Positions 1-7,774 of a stretch of DNA of 64,000 nt are shown piece after piece. Both the position numbers and the translations under genes were made by a program. Origin of the DNA: Bacteroidales bacterium (lineage in GTDB: Bacteria; Bacteroidota; Bacteroidia; Bacteroidales; F082); contig JAEFAE010000009.1 of the NCBI GenBank assembly GCA_016291135.1, positions 1-64,000 on the forward strand, given 5' to 3'. The notes beneath the pieces are model-generated. The model made no database searches, was not told the origin of the DNA, and worked only from the letters and a program-made list of their open reading frames with translations. Each line of letters begins with the position of its first letter. Within the stretch, counting starts at the first letter, position 1.

Positions 1-1417
1 TCACCAGCCGCGTGGGATCGAGTTTCTTGGTCATCTCCACGATCTCAGGGGTCTTGAACTGGCCCCAGGCCTCGTTAAAGGGAACCCAGACACCGATGCA
101 TGGCTGGGAAATCAGGCTTTCCACGATTTCTTTCCATTCTTTCTTGTAGCATTCCTCCGACTCGAGGGTACGCACGCTCTCGGGACCCTCGTAGTAACGG
201 GTGGTCTGCCATCCGGGACCTCTGCCGCCGCTGGGCATGTCTTGCCAGACCATGATCCCGAGGCGGTCGCAATGGTAATACCAACGGGCAGGCTCCACCT
301 TGACATGCTTGCGGATCATGTTGAAACCCAACTCCTTGGTCTTCTCAACATCGTAAGCCAAGGCCGCATCGGTAGGAGCGGTATAAAGCCCGTCGGGCCA
401 CCAGCCTTGGTCGAGGGGACCAAAGTGGAAAATCGGCATCCCATTCAGGGTCAGGCGCACGATGCCATTGTCGTCGCGTTGGGTACCAAAGCAGCGCATG
501 GCGAAATAGCTTCCCACGGCATCGACGGTCTTCCCGTTGCGGATGACGGAGACTTTCATGTCGTACAGATAGGGATGGTCAGGGGTCCAGTAAAAGGTCT
601 TCTCCGGCATCGGGACCTCGACCGGCTGACCGCCGAGGGCTTTGCCCGAGGCGACCTTGTGGCCGTCGAACGAAACCTCGACCTGGACCATCACATCGTT
701 CGTGGGGCCAGCAAACTCCGGACACACCTTCACCACGCCCCGTTCGAGGTCGGGCGTGGTGCGCAAGGCCTGGATATGTTGCTCAGGGACCGGTTCCAGC
801 CATACGGTCTGCCAGATGCCCGTCACCGAAGTGTAGAAAATACCGCCCGGCTTCGACACCTGCTTGCCACGCGGGACATACGACGTGTCGGTGGGATCCC
901 ACACCCGTACCACCAGGGTGTTTTCCTTGCCGGCAAGGGCTTGGGTGATGTCGAACGAGAAAGCCGTATAGCCTCCGGTATGTTGACCCACCTTGATGTC
1001 GTTGACCCAGACGTCCGCCATCCAGTCCACCGCACCGAAATGCAGCAACACCCGCTGGCCCTTCCATTGTTTCGGCACCGTAAAAGACAGGCGGTACCAG
1101 AGCGCCTGGTCGGGACCCACGGTCTTCATGACCCCCGAGAGCGACGACTCCACGCAGAAAGGCACCAGGATGGCACCGTCATACTGCTTGGGACTCGCGG
1201 CTTCCTTGGGTGTGATGGCATAGTCCCAGAGGCCATTCAGGTTTTTCCATTCCGACCGCGTCATCAACGGACGGGGATATTCCGGAAGCACATTGTCGGG
1301 GCTTACTTCCTTGGCCCATCGCGTCTTGAGGCGATCGCCTGCCGGCTGGTATTGGGCCTTGAGGGTCATGCCCGACAACAGCAGCACACCGATCCAGAGT
1401 AGTTTTAGCATATTCAT
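1..1417 (-). CDS. Glycoside hydrolase family 2 protein, secreted, 3' end cut by window edge
   Basis: The frame starts at ATG 1417 and stays open to base 1, giving about 472 residues without a stop, so the C-terminus lies outside the window. A signal peptide (MNMLKLLWIGVLLLSG, ending near KAQ) points to export. The N-terminal half reads as the GH2 sugar-binding jelly roll (LWYRLSFTVP, then VWVNDIKVGQHTGGYTAF). It is followed by the Ig-like domain and the start of the TIM barrel (GFNMIRKHVKVEPARWYYHCD, in part). WVPFNEAWGQF holds the GH2 acid/base Glu, here about residue 449; the nucleophile Glu would lie beyond the edge. The family covers beta-galactosidases, glucuronidases and mannosidases, and the visible part does not settle the substrate. 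It starts 20 bases after the YbjN-like gene, so it could be read from the same transcript. Confidence 0.9.
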   Translation of the reverse strand, partial: MNMLKLLWIGVLLLSGMTLKAQYQPAGDRLKTRWAKEVSPDNVLPEYPRPLMTRSEWKNLNGLWDYAITPKEAASPKQYDGAILVPFCVESSLSGVMKTVGPDQALWYRLSFTVPKQWKGQRVLLHFGAVDWMADVWVNDIKVGQHTGGYTAFSFDITQALAGKENTLVVRVWDPTDTSYVPRGKQVSKPGGIFYTSVTGIWQTVWLEPVPEQHIQALRTTPDLERGVVKVCPEFAGPTNDVMVQVEVSFDGHKVASGKALGGQPVEVPMPEKTFYWTPDHPYLYDMKVSVIRNGKTVDAVGSYFAMRCFGTQRDDNGIVRLTLNGMPIFHFGPLDQGWWPDGLYTAPTDAALAYDVEKTKELGFNMIRKHVKVEPARWYYHCDRLGIMVWQDMPSGGRGPGWQTTRYYEGPESVRTLESEECYKKEWKEIVESLISQPCIGVWVPFNEAWGQFKTPEIVEMTKKLDPTRLV

Positions 1418-1437
1418 AGGCTTACGTTTTGGTATCT

Positions 1438-1854
1438 TCATTTTTCCTCATCGACGAGGGTCTGGAAGCGTTCGGCGGCCTCCACCAGGGCCTGCAGGGC
1501 ACGAGGCACCAGGCGTTCCACCGAATCCCCGTCCAACAACTGTTCATAGCACACCCATACCGAGGCTCGGACTGCCCCGCCCTCTTCATATTCATACAGC
1601 GAGGCCTTCACCACCTTATAGTTCCAGTTCAACGTGTTGCAGGCCATCAAGGCACTCGCATAGTTGGCATCGGTGACATCGAGGATCCCCGGAAGGGCAA
1701 GGCGGAAGAAGTCGGGGTCGTCGGCATCATGCCACAACAGGCAGTTCCAGCCTTCATACTGGAAATTGAGTCCCACCTTGGTGCTCCGCACCGGGATCCC
1801 CTGATCCTTCAGGTAGGCGAGTGTCAACGATTTGGCGGTCTTTCTCATACTCAT
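1438..1854 (-). CDS. YbjN / type III chaperone-like small protein
   Basis: This protein of 138 residues has no signal peptide and is likely cytoplasmic. The order of elements (LTLAYLKDQGIPVRST near residues 11-26, a strand-rich middle with FQYEGWNCLLWHDADDPDFF, then VCYEQLLDG and a C-terminal helix LVEAAERFQTLVDEEK) fits the YbjN/secretion-chaperone-like alpha/beta fold. That assignment rests on fold pattern, not on a catalytic motif. Its ATG overlaps the TGA of the upstream kinase-AAA+ gene by four bases (ATGA), which implies translational coupling. A chaperone or adaptor role for that protein is an inference from the coupling. Confidence 0.7.
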   Translation of the reverse strand: MSMRKTAKSLTLAYLKDQGIPVRSTKVGLNFQYEGWNCLLWHDADDPDFFRLALPGILDVTDANYASALMACNTLNWNYKVVKASLYEYEEGGAVRASVWVCYEQLLDGDSVERLVPRALQALVEAAERFQTLVDEEK

Positions 1855-3593
1855 TTGGTGAAACCGATCTTGGTCTTGGTGGCATAGGTGGGATTCTTGT
1901 ACCGGAGCACGTCCACCAGGATCTTCTGCGAGATGGGGACGTCCATGTAGGCAGCGGTCATGGCCGCCTCGTTGACGGTCTCCGTGATGTCGCCAGCCAC
2001 GAAGTCCTCCGAAAGGTTGGCCAACTCGTCATAGTCGATCTCCTCGCAGGGGCGGTCGCTCAGATGCTTGCGGAAGATGTCTTTCCGCGCTTCGAGGTCG
2101 GGTTGGGACACGAAGAAGACACGGTCGATGCATCCGGGACGCATCACGAAGGGGTCGATCTGCTCCGGAAGGTTGGAGGTGACCACCAAGAGGATGCCCC
2201 GTTGGGCACAGCCGTTGAGCAGGCTCAGCATGGCCACGCTCTCCTTGGTGACGTTCTCCGATCCGGGATTGGGGATCAGGTATTCCATTTCCTCCATGCA
2301 GATGACAAACGGCGCCTTGAGCGAGGCGGCATCGAAGATACGCTGCAGGTTCTCGATCACGCCGGGTTGATAGATGTTGCCGAACTCCGAGGCTTTCAGG
2401 ATGGTGTAGTTGAATCCCAGCTCCTCCGCAAAGGACTCCATGACCAGGCTCTTGCCACAGCCGGGAGGGCCGTAGAGCAGGATGCCGTTCACGGGAAGGA
2501 GCTTGTATTGCTTGGCCTTCTCCGGGTTCTGCAGTCCGAAGATCACCTCCTTGCGCAGCTGTTCCTTCAGCTCGTCGCGCCCAGCCACCTGGTCGAACCC
2601 GCTTCCCGAGCCTTTCCGGAACATAATGCGGGAGGCGCCTGCAGGTTGGCTGGCTTTCATCTCGCCCGCTCCATTCTCCGGGTCTTCGAGCACCTCTCCC
2701 GCCATCGCCACGTCGTCGGGGATCAGGCGTTCCACCAAAGCGTTGAAGAGGTCTTCGGCCGAGGCGAAACGCGCGGTGACACGCAGCGAAAGGGCCTTCT
2801 TCAGGATCTCCTGCAAGTAGTCGGGCACCTGTATCTCGTCCGTCTCCAGCACCAGATCGGCCTTGCGGGCTTCTTTCACCTTGGCCTTCACCAGGTTCTT
2901 GTCGTCATAGCAGTCGGAGAGGTCCACCTCCCAGGGCGCCTTGCCGAAAAGCAGGTAATAGAGCAGCGCACCGACCGAGAAGACATCCGATTTGGGGGTA
3001 TAGATGCCCCGGTAGGTCTCCGGCGCGCGGAAGAAGGGAGCGAGGTCGCCCACAAAGAAGTTGGGACGGCCCATCACCATGTACGACACGTGGCCTAGGT
3101 CGATGATGGTAGGCAGCAACATGCCGTCTTCCGTCTCCTTCAACATGATGTTTGAAGGCATGATGTCGTTGTGCAGCAAGGCCTTGGAATGCATATAGCT
3201 CAGCCCATTGAGCACACAAAGGGTGATCTGTACCGCGTCTTCGGCATCGAAAACCCCGTCTTTCTCGACCGACTCGTTCAGCAGCTGGCCCTGGTAGAAC
3301 TCCGTCACCAGGTAATGGTAACGCTTCTCCCCTTTCTTGAACTCCCCGTTGTCCACGTAACGGATGACGTTGTCGTTCTGCTCCTCGCTGAGTTCCTTGC
3401 AGAACACGATTTCGAACACCTCCTTGCTCTCGAAGAGTTGCGACTTGGGCATGTCGCTCATGTCGAATACCTTCAGGAAGTAGAGCATGTCGTCGCTGCC
3501 GTACGCCGTGTATGACTCGGCGATGGCGCCTTTCTTGATGAAGGAGTTGACGGTGTATTTGCCAACTTTGTCTCCTTTTTTGAATAATTCCAT
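1851..3593 (-). CDS. Ser/Thr protein kinase fused to AAA+ ATPase
   Basis: The protein has 580 residues in two enzymes. Residues 10-290 are a eukaryotic-type kinase fold: glycine loop KKGAIAESY, ATP Lys41 (FLKVF), catalytic loop HNDIMPSN at 141-148, DLG at 165-167 and RAPET at 189-193. The catalytic loop keeps Asp143 and Asn148 but has Asn and Met where HRD-x-K has Arg and Lys, so activity may be unusual. Residues 335-560 are an AAA+ module: Walker A GPPGCGKS (375-382), Walker B CMEEME with Glu in place of Asp, sensor Asn474 and MRPGCIDR, in which one of the two usual arginines is Cys488. There is no signal peptide or membrane segment. A direct octamer repeat lies just upstream. The gene is coupled to the YbjN-like gene. 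The substrate is unknown. Confidence 0.9.
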   Translation of the reverse strand: MELFKKGDKVGKYTVNSFIKKGAIAESYTAYGSDDMLYFLKVFDMSDMPKSQLFESKEVFEIVFCKELSEEQNDNVIRYVDNGEFKKGEKRYHYLVTEFYQGQLLNESVEKDGVFDAEDAVQITLCVLNGLSYMHSKALLHNDIMPSNIMLKETEDGMLLPTIIDLGHVSYMVMGRPNFFVGDLAPFFRAPETYRGIYTPKSDVFSVGALLYYLLFGKAPWEVDLSDCYDDKNLVKAKVKEARKADLVLETDEIQVPDYLQEILKKALSLRVTARFASAEDLFNALVERLIPDDVAMAGEVLEDPENGAGEMKASQPAGASRIMFRKGSGSGFDQVAGRDELKEQLRKEVIFGLQNPEKAKQYKLLPVNGILLYGPPGCGKSLVMESFAEELGFNYTILKASEFGNIYQPGVIENLQRIFDAASLKAPFVICMEEMEYLIPNPGSENVTKESVAMLSLLNGCAQRGILLVVTSNLPEQIDPFVMRPGCIDRVFFVSQPDLEARKDIFRKHLSDRPCEEIDYDELANLSEDFVAGDITETVNEAAMTAAYMDVPISQKILVDVLRYKNPTYATKTKIGFTK

Positions 3594-3609
3594 ATTTCTA
3601 GATTTTATA

Positions 3610-3644
3610 TTTCAAGATTTCAAGATTTCAAGATTTCAAGATTT
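3610..3644. repeat. Short tandem repeat, 8-base unit (tttcaaga) four times
   Basis: The octamer tttcaaga is repeated four times and followed by ttta. It spans the stop codon of the DUF2490 gene and the short gap before the kinase-AAA+ gene. Because 8 is not a multiple of 3, gain or loss of a unit would change the last residues of the DUF2490 protein and the leader of the next gene. Confidence 0.85.
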
Positions 3645-4376
3645 ATAGTGGTAGGTGAGACCGACATAGATACGGTCCATGGGGTGTTTGACTTGAAGGT
3701 CGTTGTCCAGGCGCAGGAAAGCGCTCAGCGACTGACGGCGGGTAAGCCGGTAGTTGACGGTGAAAACGGTACGGAGGTTGTCCACGACGCTGGCCTTGGG
3801 GTCGTTGACCAGCCAGTGCAACTCGGTCGAGAGTGCATATTTGAAACGGCTACCCGGCATCTGGTAGGTGGCCTGCAGGCGGTGGCGCCAATAGAGCTTG
3901 GGGTTAACCCGGTAGTCGGCGACCGTCTCGTCGCGGAAGGTGGCCATCAAACGGCTGCGGTAGGAGAATTTGAAGCGGCGGAAGGTCTCGGCATAAGAGA
4001 CATCGAGGCCCAGCCGTGCCCGATTCTCGTAGTAGCCCCGGTCGTTGTAGCGACGAACCGCACCCCCCGAGATCCCCACATGCATCCTGCGATGCAGGAA
4101 AGGGTATTCGACCGTCAGCTCGTTGAGCCAACGGTCGAGGTGAGGTCCGTTCCAGCCTTCGAAACGAAGCTCCTCCTCCACCTGCAGGGCGAGGTCGCCG
4201 GCCAACGTCCCCTCGTATTTGGCACCGAGGATCGCGCCGACATCGGTAGACCTTACGGATTGCGAGAAGGCAGGGACCGCCCATAGCAGCCGAAGGGAAA
4301 GCAGCACGAGCAGTGCCACGCCCCACTTTCGGCCTTCCAGGCTCCTGTATACCGATCGCTGTCTCCGTTCCTTCAT
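3636..4376 (-). CDS. DUF2490-type outer-membrane beta-barrel protein
   Basis: The protein has 246 residues with a basic N-terminus, a hydrophobic signal segment (WGVALLVLLSLRLLWAVPAF) and a likely cleavage after SQS. The rest is alternating amphipathic strands rich in Tyr and Arg (LNELTVEYPFLHRRMHVGIS, FKFSYRSRLMATF, PKLYWRHRLQATYQM), closing with RIYVGLTYHYKS. That pattern is typical of small DUF2490 outer-membrane barrels. It lies between the DUF4956 gene (15 bases away) and the kinase-AAA+ gene on the same strand, so all may form one transcript. The function of the family is not established. Confidence 0.75.
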   Translation of the reverse strand: MKERRQRSVYRSLEGRKWGVALLVLLSLRLLWAVPAFSQSVRSTDVGAILGAKYEGTLAGDLALQVEEELRFEGWNGPHLDRWLNELTVEYPFLHRRMHVGISGGAVRRYNDRGYYENRARLGLDVSYAETFRRFKFSYRSRLMATFRDETVADYRVNPKLYWRHRLQATYQMPGSRFKYALSTELHWLVNDPKASVVDNLRTVFTVNYRLTRRQSLSAFLRLDNDLQVKHPMDRIYVGLTYHYKS

Positions 4377-4391
4377 CGTCCCGACTTGCGA

Positions 4392-5111
4392 TTAAAACTC
4401 CTTGAGTTTGGTGAACGTACCGATGGTGTTGGCCTCGCCCGGAAGGGGCTTGTACCAGATCTTGATGAAAGCCGTGTCGCGCAGGTAGTCGATATGACCC
4501 ACCTCCATCTTTTCGATGGCGATGCCCGTGCGCTCCTCGAGGTCTGCTTTCAGCTCCGCCTCCCGGCCGCGTTTGACCAGGTCGATCTTGTCGTACAGGA
4601 TGACCTTCTCGGAGAGCTGCTTCATGTGCTTGCTGCCTTCGAACACCCAGATGGCGAGGATCACCAGCAGGTTGGTGAGGAAGAGTTCGGCATAGCTCGT
4701 GGTCAACGCCTGTCCATTGATGATGGAGACACCCATCACCACAAACAGGTAGGTCATCTCACGGATGCGCAGGGTCTCGGTCCGGTAGCGGATCATGCCG
4801 AAGATGGCGAAGAGGCCCAATGCGTAGGCCACGTTCATCTTCATATTCTCCATCAAGGTGATTATCAAGAAGATAACTACAGCAAACATCATGAAAGTGA
4901 AGTAGTAGTCGCGGCGTTGCGACTTCCTGTAGTAGAAGAAGCGGATGATGATCCAACATACGAGGAAGTTGAAGACAAAACGCAGCAGCAAGGTCCACAG
5001 GCTGGTAGCATCGAACAAAGGTACTCCCAGGAAGTCGGTTTGCGTGACGCCGCCCCCAAACTCGCGGGCGATGTCGGGATCGAAGGTCTGTATGGATTGT
5101 AACAATAACAT
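4392..5111 (-). CDS. DUF4956 inner-membrane protein
   Basis: The protein has 239 residues. Three or four hydrophobic helices lie between about residues 38 and 155 (LWTLLLRFVFNFLVCWIII, YFTFMMFAVVIFLIITLM, NVAYALGLFAIFGMIRYRT, TNLLVILAIWVF). They are followed by a soluble C-terminal domain of about 80 residues (KVILYDKIDLVKRGREAE to GTFTKLKEF). The signature GLFAIFGMIRYRTE is characteristic of DUF4956. The start follows the stop of the VTC-type gene by four bases. DUF4956 and VTC-type proteins are often paired, which suggests a membrane partner for the polymerase-like protein. Confidence 0.85.
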   Translation of the reverse strand: MLLLQSIQTFDPDIAREFGGGVTQTDFLGVPLFDATSLWTLLLRFVFNFLVCWIIIRFFYYRKSQRRDYYFTFMMFAVVIFLIITLMENMKMNVAYALGLFAIFGMIRYRTETLRIREMTYLFVVMGVSIINGQALTTSYAELFLTNLLVILAIWVFEGSKHMKQLSEKVILYDKIDLVKRGREAELKADLEERTGIAIEKMEVGHIDYLRDTAFIKIWYKPLPGEANTIGTFTKLKEF

Positions 5112-5115
5112 GGTA

Positions 5116-5880
5116 TTAGGATATGTTTTTCAGTTTATGGATTCTTCTCAGTTTCGGCTTGAAGCGGTTTTGCCGCACCTCGGGACAGGTCAGGCAGGTT
5201 CCGATGCAATACTTGCTGATCTTGAACGGCTTGATACGCAACGCGAACAGCACCTCCTTGAACAGGGAACGCGCGCGCCCGTCCTGCTTGAGCTCCATCA
5301 CCACCAGCGGGTCCATCGAAGCGGTGGTGCCCTTCGCCAAGTTGTTGAAGTGGAGGTTGCAGTCGATGGTCAGGCGTTCGGTCTTCTCGAAATTGACCAA
5401 AGTGATCCGGTCGAACACGGTCTCCAGATGCGGACTCAGGCTTTCGATGGGATAAGGCTGCTGCTCCTTCAGGAAGGCAGCCGCCTCGGGATCTTCGACG
5501 ATGTTGTAGCGGGGCTGCACGGCGATCCGCTTCTTCTTGGTCCGTCCCTTGTTGGTCTTGTGCTTCACCTCGCAGAACGACAGGTTGGAGTCGACGTAGG
5601 TACGCACCCGCACCTTGTCGCGCACCAGATGACGGTCGTGATGGATCCGGTACATGGTCAGCTCCGGGGTGTCGTAGTAGATGGTACGGTAAGGCGACAG
5701 CCGATGTCCCTCCGCCTCCTGGACAAAGTACCGCTCGCGAACCCCACGGAGGATGTCGCACAGCTGGGCCGAGGTCACCAGATACTTGGTGTCGACCCGG
5801 TTCATCAACTGCACGGCTTTCATCTCAGCCAGGGTGATGGGTTGCATGGACGATACGATGTCGAGGATCTCAGGGTTCAT
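5116..5880 (-). CDS. VTC-type polyphosphate polymerase domain protein
   Basis: The protein has 254 residues and is cytoplasmic. It has the tunnel-fold features of the VTC catalytic domain: a basic N-terminal motif NRVDTKYLV (residues 26-34), YRTIYYDTPELTMY, the paired arginines KVRVRTY, FCEVKHKTNKGRTKKKRI with its Glu-x-Lys, ERLTIDCNLHF and VVMELKQDGRA. In the family these residues line a channel that binds nucleotide and polyphosphate with a metal ion. ATG 5880 was chosen because it overlaps the upstream stop (ATGA); the frame is open further upstream but would run through that gene. Polyphosphate synthesis is the family expectation; another phosphoryl-transfer role cannot be excluded. Confidence 0.85.
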   Translation of the reverse strand: MNPEILDIVSSMQPITLAEMKAVQLMNRVDTKYLVTSAQLCDILRGVRERYFVQEAEGHRLSPYRTIYYDTPELTMYRIHHDRHLVRDKVRVRTYVDSNLSFCEVKHKTNKGRTKKKRIAVQPRYNIVEDPEAAAFLKEQQPYPIESLSPHLETVFDRITLVNFEKTERLTIDCNLHFNNLAKGTTASMDPLVVMELKQDGRARSLFKEVLFALRIKPFKISKYCIGTCLTCPEVRQNRFKPKLRRIHKLKNIS

Positions 5881-6305
5881 TTGGGGATGTATTCGAATTC
5901 CTTGACCGACTCCAACTTGCCGTTGGGATAATAGTTGACCTGACGTTTCTTGGTGCCGTCGGGATAATACTCGAACTTGCGGATGCGGACCACCCGGTCG
6001 CGGTCGTTGTACTCGATCTCGCGGACCACCTTGGCGGTGATGTCGCTGTTGGCGGGGTATTCGCTGACCACACGCGACTTCTGGCCATAGCTGGCATACT
6101 CGATCTCCTCGATCTTGCGTCCCAACGAATCGTAGCTGGTTACATGGTCGAGGAAGGCCTGCTTGCCCCCCACGGGGGTGTTCCATTCCTTGACGGTCAT
6201 GCCCCGACGGTTCTCACGTTTTTGGATGGTACTCTCCGAGACCACTTGGGTAAAGGCTGGCAACGCCAGCAAACCCAAAAACAATATGATGATGATACGT
6301 TTCAT
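5877..6305 (-). CDS. Secreted YwqK/MORN-like repeat protein
   Basis: The protein has 142 residues with a signal peptide (MKRIIIILFLGLLALPAFTQ). The mature part is built of short strand repeats of the type YDSLGRKIEEIEYAS, YNDRDRVVRIRKFEY, YPDGTKKRQVNYY and YPNGKLESVKEFEY. These match the antitoxin-YwqK/MORN-like pattern and are probably structural. The stop overlaps the start of the VTC-type gene. A series of 47-base tandem repeats lies directly upstream. No enzymatic residues are apparent. Confidence 0.75.
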   Translation of the reverse strand: MKRIIIILFLGLLALPAFTQVVSESTIQKRENRRGMTVKEWNTPVGGKQAFLDHVTSYDSLGRKIEEIEYASYGQKSRVVSEYPANSDITAKVVREIEYNDRDRVVRIRKFEYYPDGTKKRQVNYYPNGKLESVKEFEYIPK

Positions 6306-6309
6306 TTTT

Positions 6310-6480
6310 TCATTTTTTTGTCCCAGGGGTTTCCTGTCGTCAACCCCGTGGATGTTTTCATTTTTTGTTCCAGGGGTTTCCTGTCGTCAACCCCGTGGAT
6401 GTTTTCATTTTTTGTCCCAGGGGTTTCCCGGTGGTCAACCCCGTGGCTACCGATAGGGCACCCCTACGGGGTGCGGTTCC
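6310..6480. repeat. Three 47-base tandem repeats ending in a dispersed palindromic element
   Basis: The word caggggtttc recurs at 6324, 6371 and 6418, giving an exact 47-base period with the core ccaggggtttcctgtcgtca. The third copy diverges into gctaccgatagggc and a hairpin caccccTacggggtg. Parts of this element recur at 31113-31244 and, inverted, at 36337-36400. It separates two genes on the same strand. Confidence 0.85.
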
Positions 6481-7185
6481 CTAAACCTGGATTCTCACCA
6501 CAAAGGTGGTATCCGGCTCCATCTGGAGGACTTGCCCCGCTTCGACGGTGACGGTGTCGACCATGGGCGAAGGCACCTCCATGGCATCCTGGGTGTAGGT
6601 GATCACCTCGTAGGTGCCCGGAAGGACCTTCTGAAAGGCAAACACACCGTCGAGTCCCACCCGGGTGTCGTCGAGATGGTAGGTGTCGCCAAGACGGCGC
6701 AGATAGACCCGATGCTCGTACGCCCAGCCCTCGCCACGGTAGGTGCTGTTATGGAAATACACCCCCCACACCTTGCCCTTGACCACAGCGGTGCCATAGG
6801 CCTTGCCGTCGTGGATGTAAAGGGTGGGCACTTGGGCCACGCTGCCGCGCTCAAGCGTCACCGTCTCCGAAACGGGCACCCGCTCGCCGGTGGCCAAGGT
6901 GGAATAGGCATACACCGTGTAGCGGCCCGGGTTGAGGTATTCGAACTGGTAAAGCCCGTCAGGATTGGTCTCCACATCGTCTCCATAGAAATCTTCGTCG
7001 CCATACACGATGAACACATCCGTCTTGGCGGCATTGACCGTGTCGGCTTGCAACTGGTAGTCGTCGTCGGGATGCTGGACCAGCTTGACATAACCACGCA
7101 CCGTACCGGTTCCGCCCTCCCCCTCATGGAGGTTGCAGGCGGCAAGCAGAAGCAGCGACAACAGCGAAAGAACGACTCTTTTCAT
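6481..7185 (-). CDS. Lipoprotein with carboxypeptidase-regulatory-like (Ig) domains
   Basis: The protein has 234 residues. The N-terminus MKRVVLSLLSLLLLAACN ends in a lipobox with Cys17. Two beta-sandwich segments follow, each with the pattern of the prealbumin-like carboxypeptidase regulatory domain: DGLYQFEYLNPGRYTVYAYS near residues 75-95 and DGVFAFQKVLPGTYEVITYT near 183-202. It is anchored in the envelope, probably as a surface or periplasmic binding or structural protein. No catalytic motif is visible. It is transcribed toward the 47-base repeats. Confidence 0.75.
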   Translation of the reverse strand: MKRVVLSLLSLLLLAACNLHEGEGGTGTVRGYVKLVQHPDDDYQLQADTVNAAKTDVFIVYGDEDFYGDDVETNPDGLYQFEYLNPGRYTVYAYSTLATGERVPVSETVTLERGSVAQVPTLYIHDGKAYGTAVVKGKVWGVYFHNSTYRGEGWAYEHRVYLRRLGDTYHLDDTRVGLDGVFAFQKVLPGTYEVITYTQDAMEVPSPMVDTVTVEAGQVLQMEPDTTFVVRIQV

Positions 7186-7234
7186 GGCATTCTCCTTTTC
7201 AAATTAGGTGGTAAAAGTACATTTTTTTTCGGAT

Positions 7235-7672
7235 TTAGAGGTCCAGTTGCTCAATATTACTGCAGGCACGGTTCAACACCTGTACAAAGGTCTGCAACTC
7301 CTCCTCGGAGATTCCGTCGAGGATGCGGTTGATCGCCTCGATGGCCACTTTCTTGGTGTTGTCCTTCATCGCCATGCCCACTTTGGTAAGCGTGATGTTG
7401 TTGACACGGCGGTCGTTGGCATCGACCACCCGTTGCACCAGCCCCTTCCGTTCAAGGTTGTCGATGAACTGGGTTACGGAGTTCTTGTCTTTCTGGATGA
7501 TGTAGGCAATCGATTGCTGGGTCATCTCACCCTGGTTCCAGAGGGTATCCATCACGAGGAACTGTTCCGCCGTGAGGTTGATCCCGTTGGCCTTGAAGGT
7601 GGCGGCGACGGACTTCTTCAGCTTACAGTTGAAGATGTTGGCCAGGACGCCGACCTGTTTGATAAGCATCAT
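7235..7672 (-). CDS. MarR-family transcriptional regulator
   Basis: The protein has 145 residues. The winged-helix core runs from about residue 33: NLTAEQFLVMDTLW, then MTQQSIAYIIQKDKNSVTQFIDNLERKGLVQRVVDANDRRVNNITLT. The last part carries the recognition helix and the wing with the DxR motif (DANDRR) of the family. MarR proteins act as dimers at palindromes. Its own promoter contains two nested inverted repeats (7674-7732), so autorepression is likely. The ligand and targets are unknown; the neighbouring spt and lipoprotein genes are candidates by position only. Confidence 0.93.
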   Translation of the reverse strand: MMLIKQVGVLANIFNCKLKKSVAATFKANGINLTAEQFLVMDTLWNQGEMTQQSIAYIIQKDKNSVTQFIDNLERKGLVQRVVDANDRRVNNITLTKVGMAMKDNTKKVAIEAINRILDGISEEELQTFVQVLNRACSNIEQLDL

Positions 7673-7673
7673 A

Positions 7674-7732
7674 ATAAAATCCCTATTTTAGATTATCCCA
7701 TGTTTAGGATAATGCAAAGATAGGGATTTTAT
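7674..7732 (-). promoter_or_regulatory. marR promoter with nested inverted repeats (candidate operators)
   Basis: A perfect 12-base inverted repeat (ataaaatcccta at 7674-7685, tagggattttat at 7721-7732) encloses a second one (attatcc at 7692-7698, ggataat at 7707-7713). The minus-strand -7 box TATCTTTG lies at 7722-7715, touching the outer right arm. The left arm sits one base upstream of the start codon. This layout fits repression of the gene by its own dimeric product. Confidence 0.75.
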
Positions 7733-7774
7733 TGGAAAACGAGGATTCCGAAATCGGAATTCTTTCGTCGGCCA

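Noticed and set aside
242-1402. 386-codon plus-strand frame at the left edge
   Set aside because: The minus strand encodes a GH2 glycosidase with signal peptide and the NEAW motif; the plus-strand frame is its shadow.
5881-6186. Extended N-terminus of the VTC-type protein
   Set aside because: It would run in another frame through the YwqK-like gene; the ATGA overlap at 5877-5880 supports the shorter form.
6310-6480. 47-base repeats as a CRISPR array
   Set aside because: The units abut with no variable spacers, number only three, and have no cas genes nearby.
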